This document shows, piece after piece, positions 33,949 through 44,572 of a stretch of DNA of 45,152 nucleotides. The notes beneath the pieces were generated by a model that ran no database searches, had not been told where the DNA came from, and was given only the letters and a program-made list of their open reading frames with translations. This DNA comes from Zoogloea oleivorans (GTDB taxonomy: Bacteria > Pseudomonadota > Gammaproteobacteria > Burkholderiales > Rhodocyclaceae). Each line of letters begins with the position of its first letter. Position 1 is the first letter of the stretch. The stretch is from positions 122,889 to 168,040 of the forward strand of contig NZ_SDKK01000006.1 in NCBI RefSeq assembly GCF_008107625.1, read 5' to 3'. Made by a program: the position numbers and the translations under genes.

Positions 33949-34632
33949 TCAAGAGCGGAACAGGCGCGAATACTGGGTTTCGTGCCGGGCGCTGGCAATT
34001 GCCAGCCCCGGCTGGAAGTTGGACCAGGCAGCGGGCGGCGACGCCAGCGCCTCGGCAACCCGGGCCGGCACGTCGGCCGCCAGCTTCGAGAGCAGGCGCT
34101 GACCGGAGGCCTGGCCGAGCGGCACGGCCTTGACCGCCGCCATCACCATGTTTTCGATCCACGCCCAGGCGTAGCCGGTGAGGGCCGGCTCGGGCGCGAC
34201 GCCCCACGCCACCGCCACCGCTGCCCAGGCAGTCGGAAACGCCGGATCCTCGATCGCCCGCAGGCGCGCCAGCCAGCCCGGCAGGCTGTTGAAGGCCGGC
34301 AGATCCACCAGCAGGCGCACCAGCGAATAGCCCATCTGGACGGTTTCGGCGCGCAGCTCGGACGTTTCGCGGCTGGCCAGGCAACGGGCATTGAGTTCGG
34401 CCACGCTGGCATCGTCACCAGCCTGCCAGGCTTCCATCAGGCGGGCCAGCAGGGGCAGCTCGTAGCCGCCGAAAGCTCCCGCCAGCGCATCACCGATCCA
34501 TTCGCCAACCTGGGCTTCGGTCTTGACGGCGCCGGTATCCACCACCCACTCCAGCCCCTGCGAGTAGGTGTAGGCGCCGACCGGCAGCGCGGGGCTGACC
34601 AGTTGCAGCAGGCGGATCAGCGGCAAGCTCAT
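33949..34632 (-). CDS. ureF: urease accessory protein UreF
   Basis: The 227-residue product is all-helical UreF, opening LPLIRLLQLVSPALPVGAYT and including YSQGLEWVV. It joins UreD on apourease and acts as a regulator of the UreG GTPase, helping lysine carbamylation and nickel insertion. The ATG at 34632 fits the family start. A REP-like repeat begins only five bases upstream, so no standard ribosome-binding site is present; translation may rely on coupling or on the structured leader. Confidence 0.95.
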   Translation of the reverse strand: MSLPLIRLLQLVSPALPVGAYTYSQGLEWVVDTGAVKTEAQVGEWIGDALAGAFGGYELPLLARLMEAWQAGDDASVAELNARCLASRETSELRAETVQMGYSLVRLLVDLPAFNSLPGWLARLRAIEDPAFPTAWAAVAVAWGVAPEPALTGYAWAWIENMVMAAVKAVPLGQASGQRLLSKLAADVPARVAEALASPPAAWSNFQPGLAIASARHETQYSRLFRS

Positions 34633-34636
34633 GGCA

Positions 34637-34703
34637 GTGGGTCGGACTTCAGCCCGATAGCGCCAAGCTGAACGCATGTTGTCGGACTAAAGTCCGACCC
34701 ACA
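34637..34703. repeat. REP-like palindromic repeat pair, copy 2
   Basis: This copy of the repeat family is slightly diverged (TTCAGCCCGA in one arm, GTCGGACTAAAGTCCGAC in the other), between ureE and ureF. Its outer end abuts the ureF start codon. Confidence 0.9.
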
Positions 34704-34726
34704 GGGGGAGGATGGCCTGGAGTCAC

Positions 34727-35203
34727 TCATTTGTACTGGTGGATCTTCGCTTCGGTAGCGCCGCGCTCGGCGTGGTGGTGGCCGTGGGCATAGGCGCCGG
34801 CTTCGGGTTCGAAGGCGGCGGTGAGATCCGACACCTCGGCGCCCAGGCCAACCAGCATGGTCTTCAGCACATGGTCAGCCTGGATGCGCAGCCAGCCGGC
34901 GCCCACCTGTACCGCCACGTGGCGGTTGCCCAGGTGATAGGCGACCCGGGCCAGCGCCTCGGCGTTGGCACAGCGTGCTTCGAGCAGGTCTTCCGGCGCC
35001 GCAACAACCGCGACGACGCGCCCATCCTGCGCCAGCAGCCGGTCGCCACCACGCAGGATGGTGCCGCGCGGCAGGAACAGGCCGACCTCCTCGCCATCGG
35101 CCAGCTGCGTGCGCAGGCGGCTCTTGGTGCGGGCGTCGAAGTCGAGTTGCAGACGGGCGGTGGAAGCGGCCTCGCCGGTGTAAAGGGTTTCGATCAGAAG
35201 CAT
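34727..35203 (-). CDS. ureE: urease nickel chaperone UreE
   Basis: The 158-residue product has the UreE N-terminal domain ([43 protein letters not shown]), the metal-binding domain with [11 protein letters not shown], and a short His-containing tail ([12 protein letters not shown]). UreE carries nickel to UreG. The tail has four histidines, fewer than the long stretches of Klebsiella UreE. The start at 35203 fits homologues; the ribosome-binding site (TTGAG) is poor, and a REP-like element lies just upstream. Confidence 0.95.
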   Translation of the reverse strand: MLLIETLYTGEAASTARLQLDFDARTKSRLRTQLADGEEVGLFLPRGTILRGGDRLLAQDGRVVAVVAAPEDLLEARCANAEALARVAYHLGNRHVAVQVGAGWLRIQADHVLKTMLVGLGAEVSDLTAAFEPEAGAYAHGHHHAERGATEAKIHQYK

Positions 35204-35216
35204 CTCAACAGTCTCA

Positions 35217-35284
35217 TGTAGGTCGGACTTCAGTCCGGCAAGGCGCGCTGAACCCGTGATGTCGGACGTGAAGTCCGACCCACA
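35217..35284. repeat. REP-like palindromic repeat pair, copy 3
   Basis: Inverted arms GTCGGACTTCAGTCCGGC-like and GTCGGACGTGAAGTCCGAC, in the ureC-ureE gap. The second arm has an extra base pair relative to the other copies. Confidence 0.9.
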
Positions 35285-35297
35285 GGGAGTATCGCGC

Positions 35298-36998
<1,701 letters not shown>

Positions 36999-37304
36999 TT
37001 ACAGCGCTCCCATCACTTTGGCGTTGAAGCCGAAGACCTTGCGGTCGCCGGCAAGGGCTACCAGCTCCACCGTGCGGGTCTGGCCGGGCTCGAAGCGCAC
37101 GGCGGTGCCGGCGGCGATGTTGAGGCGGAAGCCCCGCGCGGCAGCCCGGTCGAAATCGAGGGCGGCGTTGGTTTCGGCAAAGTGGTAGTGGGAGCCGACC
37201 TGGATCGGCCGGTCGCCGGTATTGGCGACGACCAGGCTGAGGGTGGCGCGGCCGACGTTGAGTTCCAGCTCGCCGTCGAGGGCTTCGATTTCACCGGGGA
37301 TCAT
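36999..37304 (-). CDS. ureB: urease beta subunit
   Basis: The 101-residue product is the beta-barrel subunit of a three-chain urease: [33 protein letters not shown] and [19 protein letters not shown] are the conserved parts. It packs with UreA and UreC in the (ABC)3 trimer. It begins 9 bp after the ureA stop and ends directly against the ureC start. Confidence 0.98.
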   Translation of the reverse strand: MIPGEIEALDGELELNVGRATLSLVVANTGDRPIQVGSHYHFAETNAALDFDRAAARGFRLNIAAGTAVRFEPGQTRTVELVALAGDRKVFGFNAKVMGAL

Positions 37305-37313
37305 GGCGGGGCC

Positions 37314-37616
37314 TCAGACGATGGGTTGGTGAACGGTGACCAGCTTGGTGCCGTCCGGGAAGGTGGCTTCCACCTGGATGTCGGGGATCATTTCCGGCAC
37401 GCCTTCCATCACGTCGGCGCGGGTCAAGAGCGTGGTGCCGTAGTTCATCAGCTCGGCCACGGTGCGGCCGTCACGGGCGCCTTCGAGCACGGCGGCGCTG
37501 ATGAAGGCCACCGCCTCCGGATAGTTGAGCTTGAGGCCGCGAGCCTTGCGGCGTTCGGCGAGCAGGCCGGCGGTGAAGATGAGGAGCTTGTCCTTCTCGC
37601 GGGGGGTCAGTTCCAT
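37314..37616 (-). CDS. ureA: urease gamma subunit
   Basis: The 100-residue product has the standard UreA sequence, from [20 protein letters not shown] to the end [23 protein letters not shown] precedes the ATG at 37616; the longer frame to 37853 overlaps ureD and is not used. UreA is one of three structural subunits and follows ureD by 22 bp. Confidence 0.98.
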   Translation of the reverse strand: MELTPREKDKLLIFTAGLLAERRKARGLKLNYPEAVAFISAAVLEGARDGRTVAELMNYGTTLLTRADVMEGVPEMIPDIQVEATFPDGTKLVTVHQPIV

Positions 37617-37638
37617 GGGTTCTCCTGGGGAAAAGGGT

Positions 37639-38511
37639 TCAGGTGTGCCAGATGCGCGGCACGCTGGCGGCACGGCCGGCGAGTGCCGGGCGCAATGCAG
37701 CCCACAGGGCGACGAACCAGGCGCGCGCCGGCTCGCCCGACGGGCCGAGATAACGGGCCACCAGCAGGCCGGGCAGACGGGTGACGGCGCCCTCGCCCAC
37801 CGTCGGGCGAATCTCGCGGCAGGCGGCAAGCAGGCTGGCGTCGATGGATTCACTGGCCACCAGCAGCGTACCGGTCACCGGCTGGCCGCACAGGCCGACC
37901 GGCGATTCAAGCAGGCGCGAGCCGCCTTCGATCAGGCCCTGCTCGCTCCAGATGAGTTTGCCATCGCGTTCGATGCGCGAGGCGAGGCGCAGGCTGCCCT
38001 CGGTGAAACGTTCGCCGGAAGCGGTGCGACCGAGGCACAGCAGGTCGAGTCCGATGAAGACCGCGTCACCAGCCAAGCGCACGCGGGTTTCGGTGTGCCC
38101 CTTGACGCGGTCGAAAACGATGCTTTCCTGCGGCAGCCATTCGAGCACACCGCCAGCGGCCACCTCGAAATCGAGGGTCTGACGGGCCAGCGGGCCATTG
38201 CTGCGATACCACTTGCCGGCCCCGGGGGTGGTGATCAGGGCCTTCGCCCCCTCGCCCACCGTCACCTGCAGGGTCAGCTCATCACCACCGGCAATGCCGG
38301 CCGGCGGATGCAGGATCAGCGCGTGGCAAACCTCCGGACCTTCCGGGTAGAGGGCTTTCTGCACCCGCAACGGGCCTTTGTGCAGGCGATGCGCCAGCAC
38401 GGTGCGCCCGTCGCCGGGGGCTTCGAAGCCAAGCTCGAGACGGGCGTACCAGCGTTGCTGCGTGCCGGCCACGGGCCGGGCTTCTTCAAGGGGAGGACAA
38501 ATAGCCAGCAT
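37639..38511 (-). CDS. ureD: urease accessory protein UreD
   Basis: The 290-residue product matches UreD/Ure[52 protein letters not shown] lies near residues 27-76, and [17 protein letters not shown] follows near 87-103. It is the scaffold that binds apourease first and passes nickel along. It is the first urease gene after the urea transporter block and is separated from urtE by a REP-like repeat. Confidence 0.97.
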   Translation of the reverse strand: MLAICPPLEEARPVAGTQQRWYARLELGFEAPGDGRTVLAHRLHKGPLRVQKALYPEGPEVCHALILHPPAGIAGGDELTLQVTVGEGAKALITTPGAGKWYRSNGPLARQTLDFEVAAGGVLEWLPQESIVFDRVKGHTETRVRLAGDAVFIGLDLLCLGRTASGERFTEGSLRLASRIERDGKLIWSEQGLIEGGSRLLESPVGLCGQPVTGTLLVASESIDASLLAACREIRPTVGEGAVTRLPGLLVARYLGPSGEPARAWFVALWAALRPALAGRAASVPRIWHT

Positions 38512-38564
38512 GGGCGAAGTTTAGCAAGCTACGTACCGGAATCCCGCAAAAGGCATGACGCCCC

Positions 38565-38633
38565 GTGGGTCGGACTTCAGTCCGACATCGGCGCCCGAAC
38601 AACGCATGCTGTCGGACTGAAGTCCGACCCACA
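38565..38633. repeat. REP-like palindromic repeat pair, copy 4
   Basis: Two inverted arms with the core GTCGGACTTCAGTCCGAC, closest in sequence to copy 1. It lies in the 133-bp gap between urtE and ureD, where the transporter and urease halves of the operon meet. Confidence 0.92.
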
Positions 38634-38644
38634 GGGGTGCACCG

Positions 38645-39337
38645 TCACACCGCCAGCATCTCCCGCACGCCATTCGGGCCCATCTCGTCGCCGCGGCCAC
38701 GACTGATGATTTCGCCGCGTTCCATCAGCAGGTAGTGATCGGCCAGCGACAGGGCGAAGTCGTAATACTGTTCGACCAGCAGGATGGCCATTTCGCCGGT
38801 TTCGGCCAGTGCGCGGATGGCCCGTTCGATGTCCTTGATGATCGACGGCTGGATGCCCTCGGTCGGCTCGTCGAGGATCAGCAGTTTGGGGCCCATGGCC
38901 AGCGCCCGCCCGATGGCGAGCTGTTGCTGCTGGCCACCGGAGAGGTCGCCACCGCGCCGCCGCATCATCTGCTTGAGCACCGGGAACATCTCGAAAATGC
39001 GCGCCGGCACGTCGGCGCCAGCCGGCTGGGTGGCAAGGCCCATCAGCAGGTTTTCTTCGACGGTCAGGCGCGGGAAGATCTCGCGCCCCTGCGGCACGTA
39101 GCCGATGCCGGCGCGCACACGGCCGTAACTCGGCGCCTTGGTGATGTCCTGCCCGCCAAGCGAAATGCTGCCGGTGGCGGCCGGCACAACGCCCATCAGG
39201 GTCTTGAGCAGCGTGGTCTTGCCCACCCCGTTGCGCCCGAGCAGCGTGGTGACCTTGCCCATCGGCACCTCGAAACTGAGGTCGCGCAGAATGTGGGAGC
39301 CGCCGTAATACTGGTTGAGGTTGCTGACCTTGAGCAT
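38645..39337 (-). CDS. urtE: urea ABC transporter ATP-binding subunit UrtE
   Basis: The 230-residue product is a LivF-type ATPase with Walker A GRNGVGKTT, signature LSGGQQQQLAIG, Walker B LLILDEPTEGIQ and the switch His region. It energises urea import with UrtD. It starts 3 bp after urtD. UrtE rather than LivF is assigned from its place in a five-gene urt cluster beside urease. Confidence 0.95.
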   Translation of the reverse strand: MLKVSNLNQYYGGSHILRDLSFEVPMGKVTTLLGRNGVGKTTLLKTLMGVVPAATGSISLGGQDITKAPSYGRVRAGIGYVPQGREIFPRLTVEENLLMGLATQPAGADVPARIFEMFPVLKQMMRRRGGDLSGGQQQQLAIGRALAMGPKLLILDEPTEGIQPSIIKDIERAIRALAETGEMAILLVEQYYDFALSLADHYLLMERGEIISRGRGDEMGPNGVREMLAV

Positions 39338-39340
39338 GAT

Positions 39341-40192
39341 TTAGCGTCCCAGATAGACTTCGATGACCCGCTGATCGGCCTGCACGGTGGCCAGGTCGCC
39401 CTCCGCCAGCACCGAGCCTTCGTGCAGCACGGTGACCTTGCCGCCGAGGGCCTCGACGAAGGCCATGTCGTGCTCGACGACCATCAGCGAATGCTTGCCC
39501 TTCAGGCTCACAAACAGCTCGGCGGTGCGTTCGGTTTCGTCGTCGGTCATGCCGGCGACGGGTTCATCCAGCAGCAGCAGCTTCGGGTCCTGTACCAGCA
39601 ACATGCCGATCTCCAGCCACTGCTTCTGGCCGTGGGAGAGCAGCCCGGCGGGCCGGTCGGCCTGGTCGGTCAGGCGAATCTGCCTGAGGGTGTCGGCGAT
39701 CTTGTCCAGGTCGTCGCCAAACAGGCGGGCAAACAAACTCTTCTTGACCCGCTTGTCGGTCTTGAGGGCCAGCTCCAGGTTCTCGAACACCGAGTGGTTC
39801 TCGAAGATGGTCGGCTTCTGGAACTTGCGGCCGATGCCGGCGTGGGCGATCTGCGGCTCGGTCATGCGGGTCAGGTCGATGGTCTGGCCGAAAAAGGCCT
39901 TGCCCGAATCCGGCCGGGTCTTGCCGGTGATGACGTCCATCATCGTGGTCTTGCCGGCACCGTTGGGGCCGATGAAGCAGCGCAATTCGCCCGCATCGAT
40001 CTGCAGCGACAGCTTGTTGAGCGCCCGGAAGCCGTCGAAGCTCACCGTGATGTCGTCCAGGTAGAGGATGACGTTGTGACTCAGGTCCAGCTCACCCGGC
40101 TTGAGGACGTGGCCGGTGCTGGCCTCGCCGTCCCAGTGTTCCTGCTGGCCATCGGCCGGGGCGTTGCGGGAGATGTTCGATTCGACTCTCAT
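39341..40192 (-). CDS. urtD: urea ABC transporter ATP-binding subunit UrtD
   Basis: The 283-residue product is a LivG-type ATPase with Walker A GPNGAGKTT and Walker B LLLLDEPVAG, opening with a polar extension of about 35 residues before LYLDDITVSFDGFRALN. Its signature LLSHGQKQWLEIGMLL has LSHGQ, as in other UrtD proteins. It overlaps the urtC stop by 4 bp. Confidence 0.95.
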   Translation of the reverse strand: MRVESNISRNAPADGQQEHWDGEASTGHVLKPGELDLSHNVILYLDDITVSFDGFRALNKLSLQIDAGELRCFIGPNGAGKTTMMDVITGKTRPDSGKAFFGQTIDLTRMTEPQIAHAGIGRKFQKPTIFENHSVFENLELALKTDKRVKKSLFARLFGDDLDKIADTLRQIRLTDQADRPAGLLSHGQKQWLEIGMLLVQDPKLLLLDEPVAGMTDDETERTAELFVSLKGKHSLMVVEHDMAFVEALGGKVTVLHEGSVLAEGDLATVQADQRVIEVYLGR

Positions 40193-41391
40193 GCGGAGGC
40201 TCCTTTGGCGGCGCTGCCAGCGGGCAATTCGGGTTCAGTGGCGGCCACGGCCTTGACGCTCGGGGCGAGCGCCGGGGCTGCGGGCGCAACGGCCTTACGA
40301 CTGCGCAGCTTGGCCCACGCACCGACCACGCCCTGGGGCAGATACAGGGTGACGAGGATGAACAGCAGACCAAGGAAGAACAGCCAGTATTCCGGGAAGC
40401 TGGTGGTGAACCAGCTCTTCGACAGATTGACGATGCCCGCACCAAGCACCGGCCCGATCAAGGTGCCGCGCCCGCCCACCGCCACCCAGATGGCAATTTC
40501 GATGGAGTTGGCGACCGACATTTCCGACGGGTTGATGATGCCCACCTGCGGCACGTAGAGCGCCCCGGCCAGACCGCACAGCATCGCCGACAAGGTCCAG
40601 ATGAAGAGCTTGTAGTGCAGCGGGTTGTAGCCGATGAACATGACCCGGCTTTCCGAATCGCGGATTGCAGTGAGCACCTTGCCGAACTTGGAGGCGATCA
40701 GCACCCGGCCGAGGATTAGCGCGCCGAGCAGCAAGGCCACCGACAGGCCGAACAGCACCAGCCGGGTTTCAGGCGCGGTGATGGAGTAACCCAGGATGCG
40801 CTTGAAGTCGGTGAAGCCGTTGTTGCCGCCAAAGCCGGTTTCGTTGCGGAAGAAGAACAGCATCGCCGCGTAGGTCAGGGCCTGGGTGATGATCGAGAAA
40901 TACACGCCCTTGATCCGCGAGCGGAAGGCGAAGTAGCCGAAGATCCAGGCAATCAGGCCGGGCACCGCCACCGCCAGGAAGAGCGCCCACAGGAAGTGGT
41001 CGGAACCGCTCCAGTACCAGGGCAACTCCTTCCAGTCGAGAAAGACCATGAAGTCCGGCAGGTCGCTCTGGTAGCTGCCCTCGCGACCGATCTGGCGCAT
41101 CAGGTACATGCCGAAGCTGTAGCCACCGAGGGCGAAGAACACCCCGTGGCCGAGGCTCAGGATGCCACCGAAGCCCCAGATCAGATCCATCGCCACCGCC
41201 ACCACGGCATAGCACAGGATCTTGCCGATCAGCGTGATGGCGTAGGTGGAGACGTGCAGCGGGTGGCCTTCGGGCAGCAGCAGGTGGGCCATCGGCACCA
41301 GCACCCAGCCCACCAGGGCGGCCAGCGCCACGGCGAACCAGCCCTTGGGGCCGAGGCCGGCGAACAGTTTTACGGTTACAGGCGTGCGCAT
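40189..41391 (-). CDS. urtC: urea ABC transporter permease UrtC
   Basis: The 400-residue product is a LivM-type permease with about ten helices: an opening VAVAMDLIWGFGGILSLGHG, the FRSRIKGVYFSIITQALTYA segment and the NNGFTDFK loop characteristic of UrtC. It forms the membrane channel with UrtB. The ATG at 41391 follows GGGGG; an upstream ATG in frame adds an unlikely 13-residue extension. The end is an Ala/Val-rich tail. Confidence 0.95.
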   Translation of the reverse strand: MRTPVTVKLFAGLGPKGWFAVALAALVGWVLVPMAHLLLPEGHPLHVSTYAITLIGKILCYAVVAVAMDLIWGFGGILSLGHGVFFALGGYSFGMYLMRQIGREGSYQSDLPDFMVFLDWKELPWYWSGSDHFLWALFLAVAVPGLIAWIFGYFAFRSRIKGVYFSIITQALTYAAMLFFFRNETGFGGNNGFTDFKRILGYSITAPETRLVLFGLSVALLLGALILGRVLIASKFGKVLTAIRDSESRVMFIGYNPLHYKLFIWTLSAMLCGLAGALYVPQVGIINPSEMSVANSIEIAIWVAVGGRGTLIGPVLGAGIVNLSKSWFTTSFPEYWLFFLGLLFILVTLYLPQGVVGAWAKLRSRKAVAPAAPALAPSVKAVAATEPELPAGSAAKGASA

Positions 41392-41401
41392 CGCGGCCCC
41401 C

Positions 41402-43006
41402 TTATTCGACGAACCGGCCCTTGAGGGCAAACAGCCCCTGGGGACGCTTCTGGATGAAGACGATGATGAAGACCAGCACCAGGATCTTGGCGATCACCGC
41501 CCCGGCCCAGCCTTCGAGGAACTTGGTGACCACGCCGAGGCCCAGCGCCGCCCACACCGCGCCGGCCAGTTGGCCGACCCCGCCGAGCACCACCACCATG
41601 AAGGAATCGACGATGTAGCCCTGGCCCATGTCCGGCCCCACGTTGGCGATCTGCGACAGGGCCACACCGCCCAGCCCGGCAATGCCGGAGCCGATGCCGA
41701 AGGCCAGGGTGTCGATGCGCGCCGTCGGCACGCCCACGCAACCGGCCATCGGACGGTTCTGGGTGACCGCACGGACGAACATGCCCAAGCGGGTCTTGTT
41801 CATCATCAGCCACACCAACAGCAGCACGAAGCCCGAGAAGGCCACGATGACCAGCCGGTTCCACGGCAAGGAGAGGTTGTCGGCCAGTTGCAGGCCGCCG
41901 GACATCCACGCCGGGTTGGCCACTTCCACGTTCTGCGCACCAAACAGCAGGCGGGCTGCCTGGATCAGCACCAGCGACAGGCCCCAGGTGGCGAGCAGGG
42001 TTTCCAGTGGACGGCCGTAGAGGTGACGGATCACCGTGCGCTCCATGGCCATCCCCACCAGCGCGGCGGCAAAAAAGGCCACCGGCACCGCGGCGACGAC
42101 GTAGTAATCGACGTAATCCGGCAGGTGGCTGCGGAACAAGCCCTGCATGGCGTAGGCCGAATAGGCGCCGACCATCAGCAGCTCGCCGTGGGCCATGTTG
42201 ATGACGCCCATCACCCCGTAGGTGATGGCCAGCCCGAGGGCCGCCAGCAGCAGGATGGAACCCAGCGACACGCCGGTGAACAGCCGCCCGGAGAGGTCGC
42301 TCCACACCAGCCGCGAATCGATGGCCTTGACCGCGAACTGAGCTTCTGCGCGGACCTTTTCATCCGGTTCGACAAAGGTATCGCCCTGCTTTTCGAGCAA
42401 GCCCAGCAGCAGTGCCTTGACGGCCGGGCTGGCGGAATTCGACAGATCCTTGACCGCCTGCAGGCGCAGGGCTGCGTCGGGGCTGGCCAGACTGGCCTGG
42501 GCGCGCAGCTGGACGAGAATCGGCTTGATCTCGCCGTCCTGCTCCTGCTTGAGCGCCTTGTCGAGCAGCGGCAGCAGGGTGGCGCCCTCGCCCATGTCGG
42601 AGAGCAGCGACTTGGCCGAGGCCAGCCGTTCGGCCCGGTCGTCGGACAACAGGCGCAGCGCCGCCAGCGCGCTGTTCACCTGTTGGCGCAGGCTGTTGTT
42701 CAGGCTGATGGATTCCGGGCTGGCCGGCGCCGGCTTGATCGCCGCCCCCGTCGCCGCGTCCAGAACCTGCTCGCCGGCGACGATGACGACCCGCTCGCCG
42801 GCCACCGCCAGCGCGTCGTCGGAGAGCGCCGTCAGAATGCGCCGCGCATCGGCATCGCCAGCCGCAACGAGGGTCGCGATGGCGCCGAGCCTGGCGTCGA
42901 AATCGTCGGAGGCCAGCGCCTTCAGGGCAACCGGGTCGGCATCGGCCCACGCGCCGCTGGCGCACAGGCTGAGTGCCAGGCCCAGCGAGATCAAGAAACG
43001 TCTCAT
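41402..43006 (-). CDS. urtB: urea ABC transporter permease UrtB with periplasmic N-terminal domain
   Basis: The 534-residue product begins with a signal peptide (MRRFLISLGLALSLCASGAWA), followed by about 220 periplasmic residues rich in short helices, HEAT-like in spacing. From about residue 242 there is a LivH-type permease (LFTGVSLGSILLLAALGLA, VMGVINMAHGELLMVGAY). Such an extension is a feature of UrtB compared with the shorter LivH. AGAGGGATA precedes the ATG at 43006. It is 10 bp upstream of urtC. Confidence 0.95.
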   Translation of the reverse strand: MRRFLISLGLALSLCASGAWADADPVALKALASDDFDARLGAIATLVAAGDADARRILTALSDDALAVAGERVVIVAGEQVLDAATGAAIKPAPASPESISLNNSLRQQVNSALAALRLLSDDRAERLASAKSLLSDMGEGATLLPLLDKALKQEQDGEIKPILVQLRAQASLASPDAALRLQAVKDLSNSASPAVKALLLGLLEKQGDTFVEPDEKVRAEAQFAVKAIDSRLVWSDLSGRLFTGVSLGSILLLAALGLAITYGVMGVINMAHGELLMVGAYSAYAMQGLFRSHLPDYVDYYVVAAVPVAFFAAALVGMAMERTVIRHLYGRPLETLLATWGLSLVLIQAARLLFGAQNVEVANPAWMSGGLQLADNLSLPWNRLVIVAFSGFVLLLVWLMMNKTRLGMFVRAVTQNRPMAGCVGVPTARIDTLAFGIGSGIAGLGGVALSQIANVGPDMGQGYIVDSFMVVVLGGVGQLAGAVWAALGLGVVTKFLEGWAGAVIAKILVLVFIIVFIQKRPQGLFALKGRFVE

Positions 43007-43037
43007 GGGAATATCCCTCTGAAAAAACTGCCACCCG

Positions 43038-43076
43038 AAAAAAGGCCGGCTCCGGACCTGGAGCCCGTGGCCGGCC
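43038..43076 (-). terminator. partial terminator / processing hairpin between urtA and urtB
   Basis: On the minus strand a GC-rich hairpin (GGCTCC-AGGTCC-GGAGCC core, extended by GGCCGGC and GCCGGCC) is followed by six T residues. It sits in the 99-bp gap after the binding-protein gene, so it probably lowers transcription into the transporter genes or protects the urtA message. Confidence 0.75.
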
Positions 43077-43105
43077 AATTACTGCTGGAGGATGTTTGCG
43101 AACGC

Positions 43106-44365
43106 TTACAGCTTCTGCTTGCCTTCGTTACCCGGAATGAACGGGCTCCACGGCTGGGCGCGGATCGGGCCCTTGGTCTTCCACACGGTGTTGAACTGGC
43201 CGTCGGCCTTGATCTCGCCAATGAAGACCGGCTTGTGCAGGTGGTGGTTGGTTTCGTCCATTTTCAGCGTGAAGCCGGACGGTGCCTTGAAGGTCTGGCC
43301 GGACATCGCCGCGATGACCTTGTCGGTGTCGGTGGACTTGGCCTTCTCGACGGCCTGGGCCCACATGTGGATGCCGACGTAGGTGGCTTCCATCGGGTCG
43401 TTGGTGACCACGGTGTCGGCCTTGGGCAGCTTGGCTTTCTTGGCCCAGTCGCGGTACATCTTGATGAACTTCTCGTTCTCGGGGTTCTTCACGGTCATGA
43501 AGTAGTTCCAGGCGGCCAAGTGGCCAACCAGCGGCTTGGCATCGACGCCACGCAGCTCTTCTTCACCCACCGAGAAAGCCACCACCGGCACGTCCTTGGC
43601 CTTCAGGCCGGCGTTGCCGAGTTCCTTGTAGAACGGCACGTTGGAGTCGCCGTTGATCGTCGAGATCACCGCCGTCTTCTTGCCTTCGCCGGCAAACTTC
43701 TTGATCTTGGCGATGATGGTCTGGTAGTCGGAATGACCAAACGGGGTGTATTCCTCGATGATGTCGGCGTCGGCCACGCCCTTGCTCTTCAGAAAGGCGC
43801 GCAGGATCTTGTTGGTGGTGCGCGGGTACACATAGTCGGTGCCCAGCAGCACGAAGCGCTTGGCCGAGCCGCCTTCCTTGCTCATCAGGTATTCGACGGC
43901 CGGAATGGCTTGCTGGTTGGGGGCGGCGCCAGTGTAGAAAACGTTCTTCTCGAGCTCTTCACCCTCGTACTGCACCGGGTAGAACAGCAGGCCGTTGAGT
44001 TCCTTGTAAACCGGCAGCACCGACTTGCGCGACACCGAGGTCCAGCAGCCGAAGGTCACCGCCACCTTGTCCTGGGACAGCAGCTGGCGGGCCTTTTCGG
44101 CGAACTTCGGCCAGTCGGAAGCCGGGTCGACCACCACCGGCTCGAGCTTCTTGCCGAGCACACCGCCCTTGGCGTTGATTTCCTCGATGGTCATCAGCGC
44201 GGTTTCCTTGAGGGCGGTTTCCGAGATGGCCATGGTGCCCGACAGGGAATGCAGGATGCCGACCTTGATGGTGTCGGCCGCCCAGGCGCTGGACGACAGC
44301 CCGCCGATGGCGGCGATGGAAGCGGAGAGGACAGCGGCCTTGAGGAAAGTGCGACGGGTTTGCAT
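43106..44365 (-). CDS. urtA: urea ABC transporter substrate-binding protein UrtA
   Basis: The 419-residue product has a twin-arginine-like leader (MQTRRTFLKAAVLSASI to SSAWA|AD) and a type I periplasmic receptor domain: IKVGILHSLSGTMAISE, the TFGCWTSVSRKSVLPVYKE region, and FYPVQYEGEE, all typical of UrtA/FmdD proteins. It captures urea for the UrtBCDE transporter. AAGGAG precedes the ATG. It is the first gene of the urea operon, so its upstream region carries the main promoter. Confidence 0.97.
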   Translation of the reverse strand: MQTRRTFLKAAVLSASIAAIGGLSSSAWAADTIKVGILHSLSGTMAISETALKETALMTIEEINAKGGVLGKKLEPVVVDPASDWPKFAEKARQLLSQDKVAVTFGCWTSVSRKSVLPVYKELNGLLFYPVQYEGEELEKNVFYTGAAPNQQAIPAVEYLMSKEGGSAKRFVLLGTDYVYPRTTNKILRAFLKSKGVADADIIEEYTPFGHSDYQTIIAKIKKFAGEGKKTAVISTINGDSNVPFYKELGNAGLKAKDVPVVAFSVGEEELRGVDAKPLVGHLAAWNYFMTVKNPENEKFIKMYRDWAKKAKLPKADTVVTNDPMEATYVGIHMWAQAVEKAKSTDTDKVIAAMSGQTFKAPSGFTLKMDETNHHLHKPVFIGEIKADGQFNTVWKTKGPIRAQPWSPFIPGNEGKQKL

Positions 44366-44572
44366 CGAGGGCTCCTTGAGTGCGATTGGAATGGTTCGTG
44401 CGGTGCAGCAATGGGTGCCAGATTACGGAGCCCGCCCGATTGCCGGAATACGTCAGATTGCGTAGGTGCAGCCCATTCAGCGCGTCCCGGTGCACTGCAG
44501 AATTGACCCCGCGCAATCCACCCGGTGGCCGCTCGGATAGAATCCGCGCTTCGTTATCACCTGTGCCTCCCC
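44366..44572. promoter_or_regulatory. divergent promoter region of urtA and the HDOD gene
   Basis: These 207 bp hold no gene. On the minus strand TGGCACCCATTGCT near 44408-44421 resembles a sigma-54 element but has only eight bases between GG and GC, two too few. On the plus strand TAGAAT at 44538-44543 is a fair -10 for the HDOD gene with no good -35. How urea or nitrogen regulates urtA is not readable here. Confidence 0.35.

Noticed and set aside
44408-44421. Sigma-54 promoter for urtA
   Set aside because: GG and GC are eight bases apart where ten are needed; such spacing generally abolishes RpoN promoters.
41246-44506. 1,086-codon open frame on the plus strand opposite urtABC
   Set aside because: It is antisense to well-supported transporter genes and has no domain pattern of its own.
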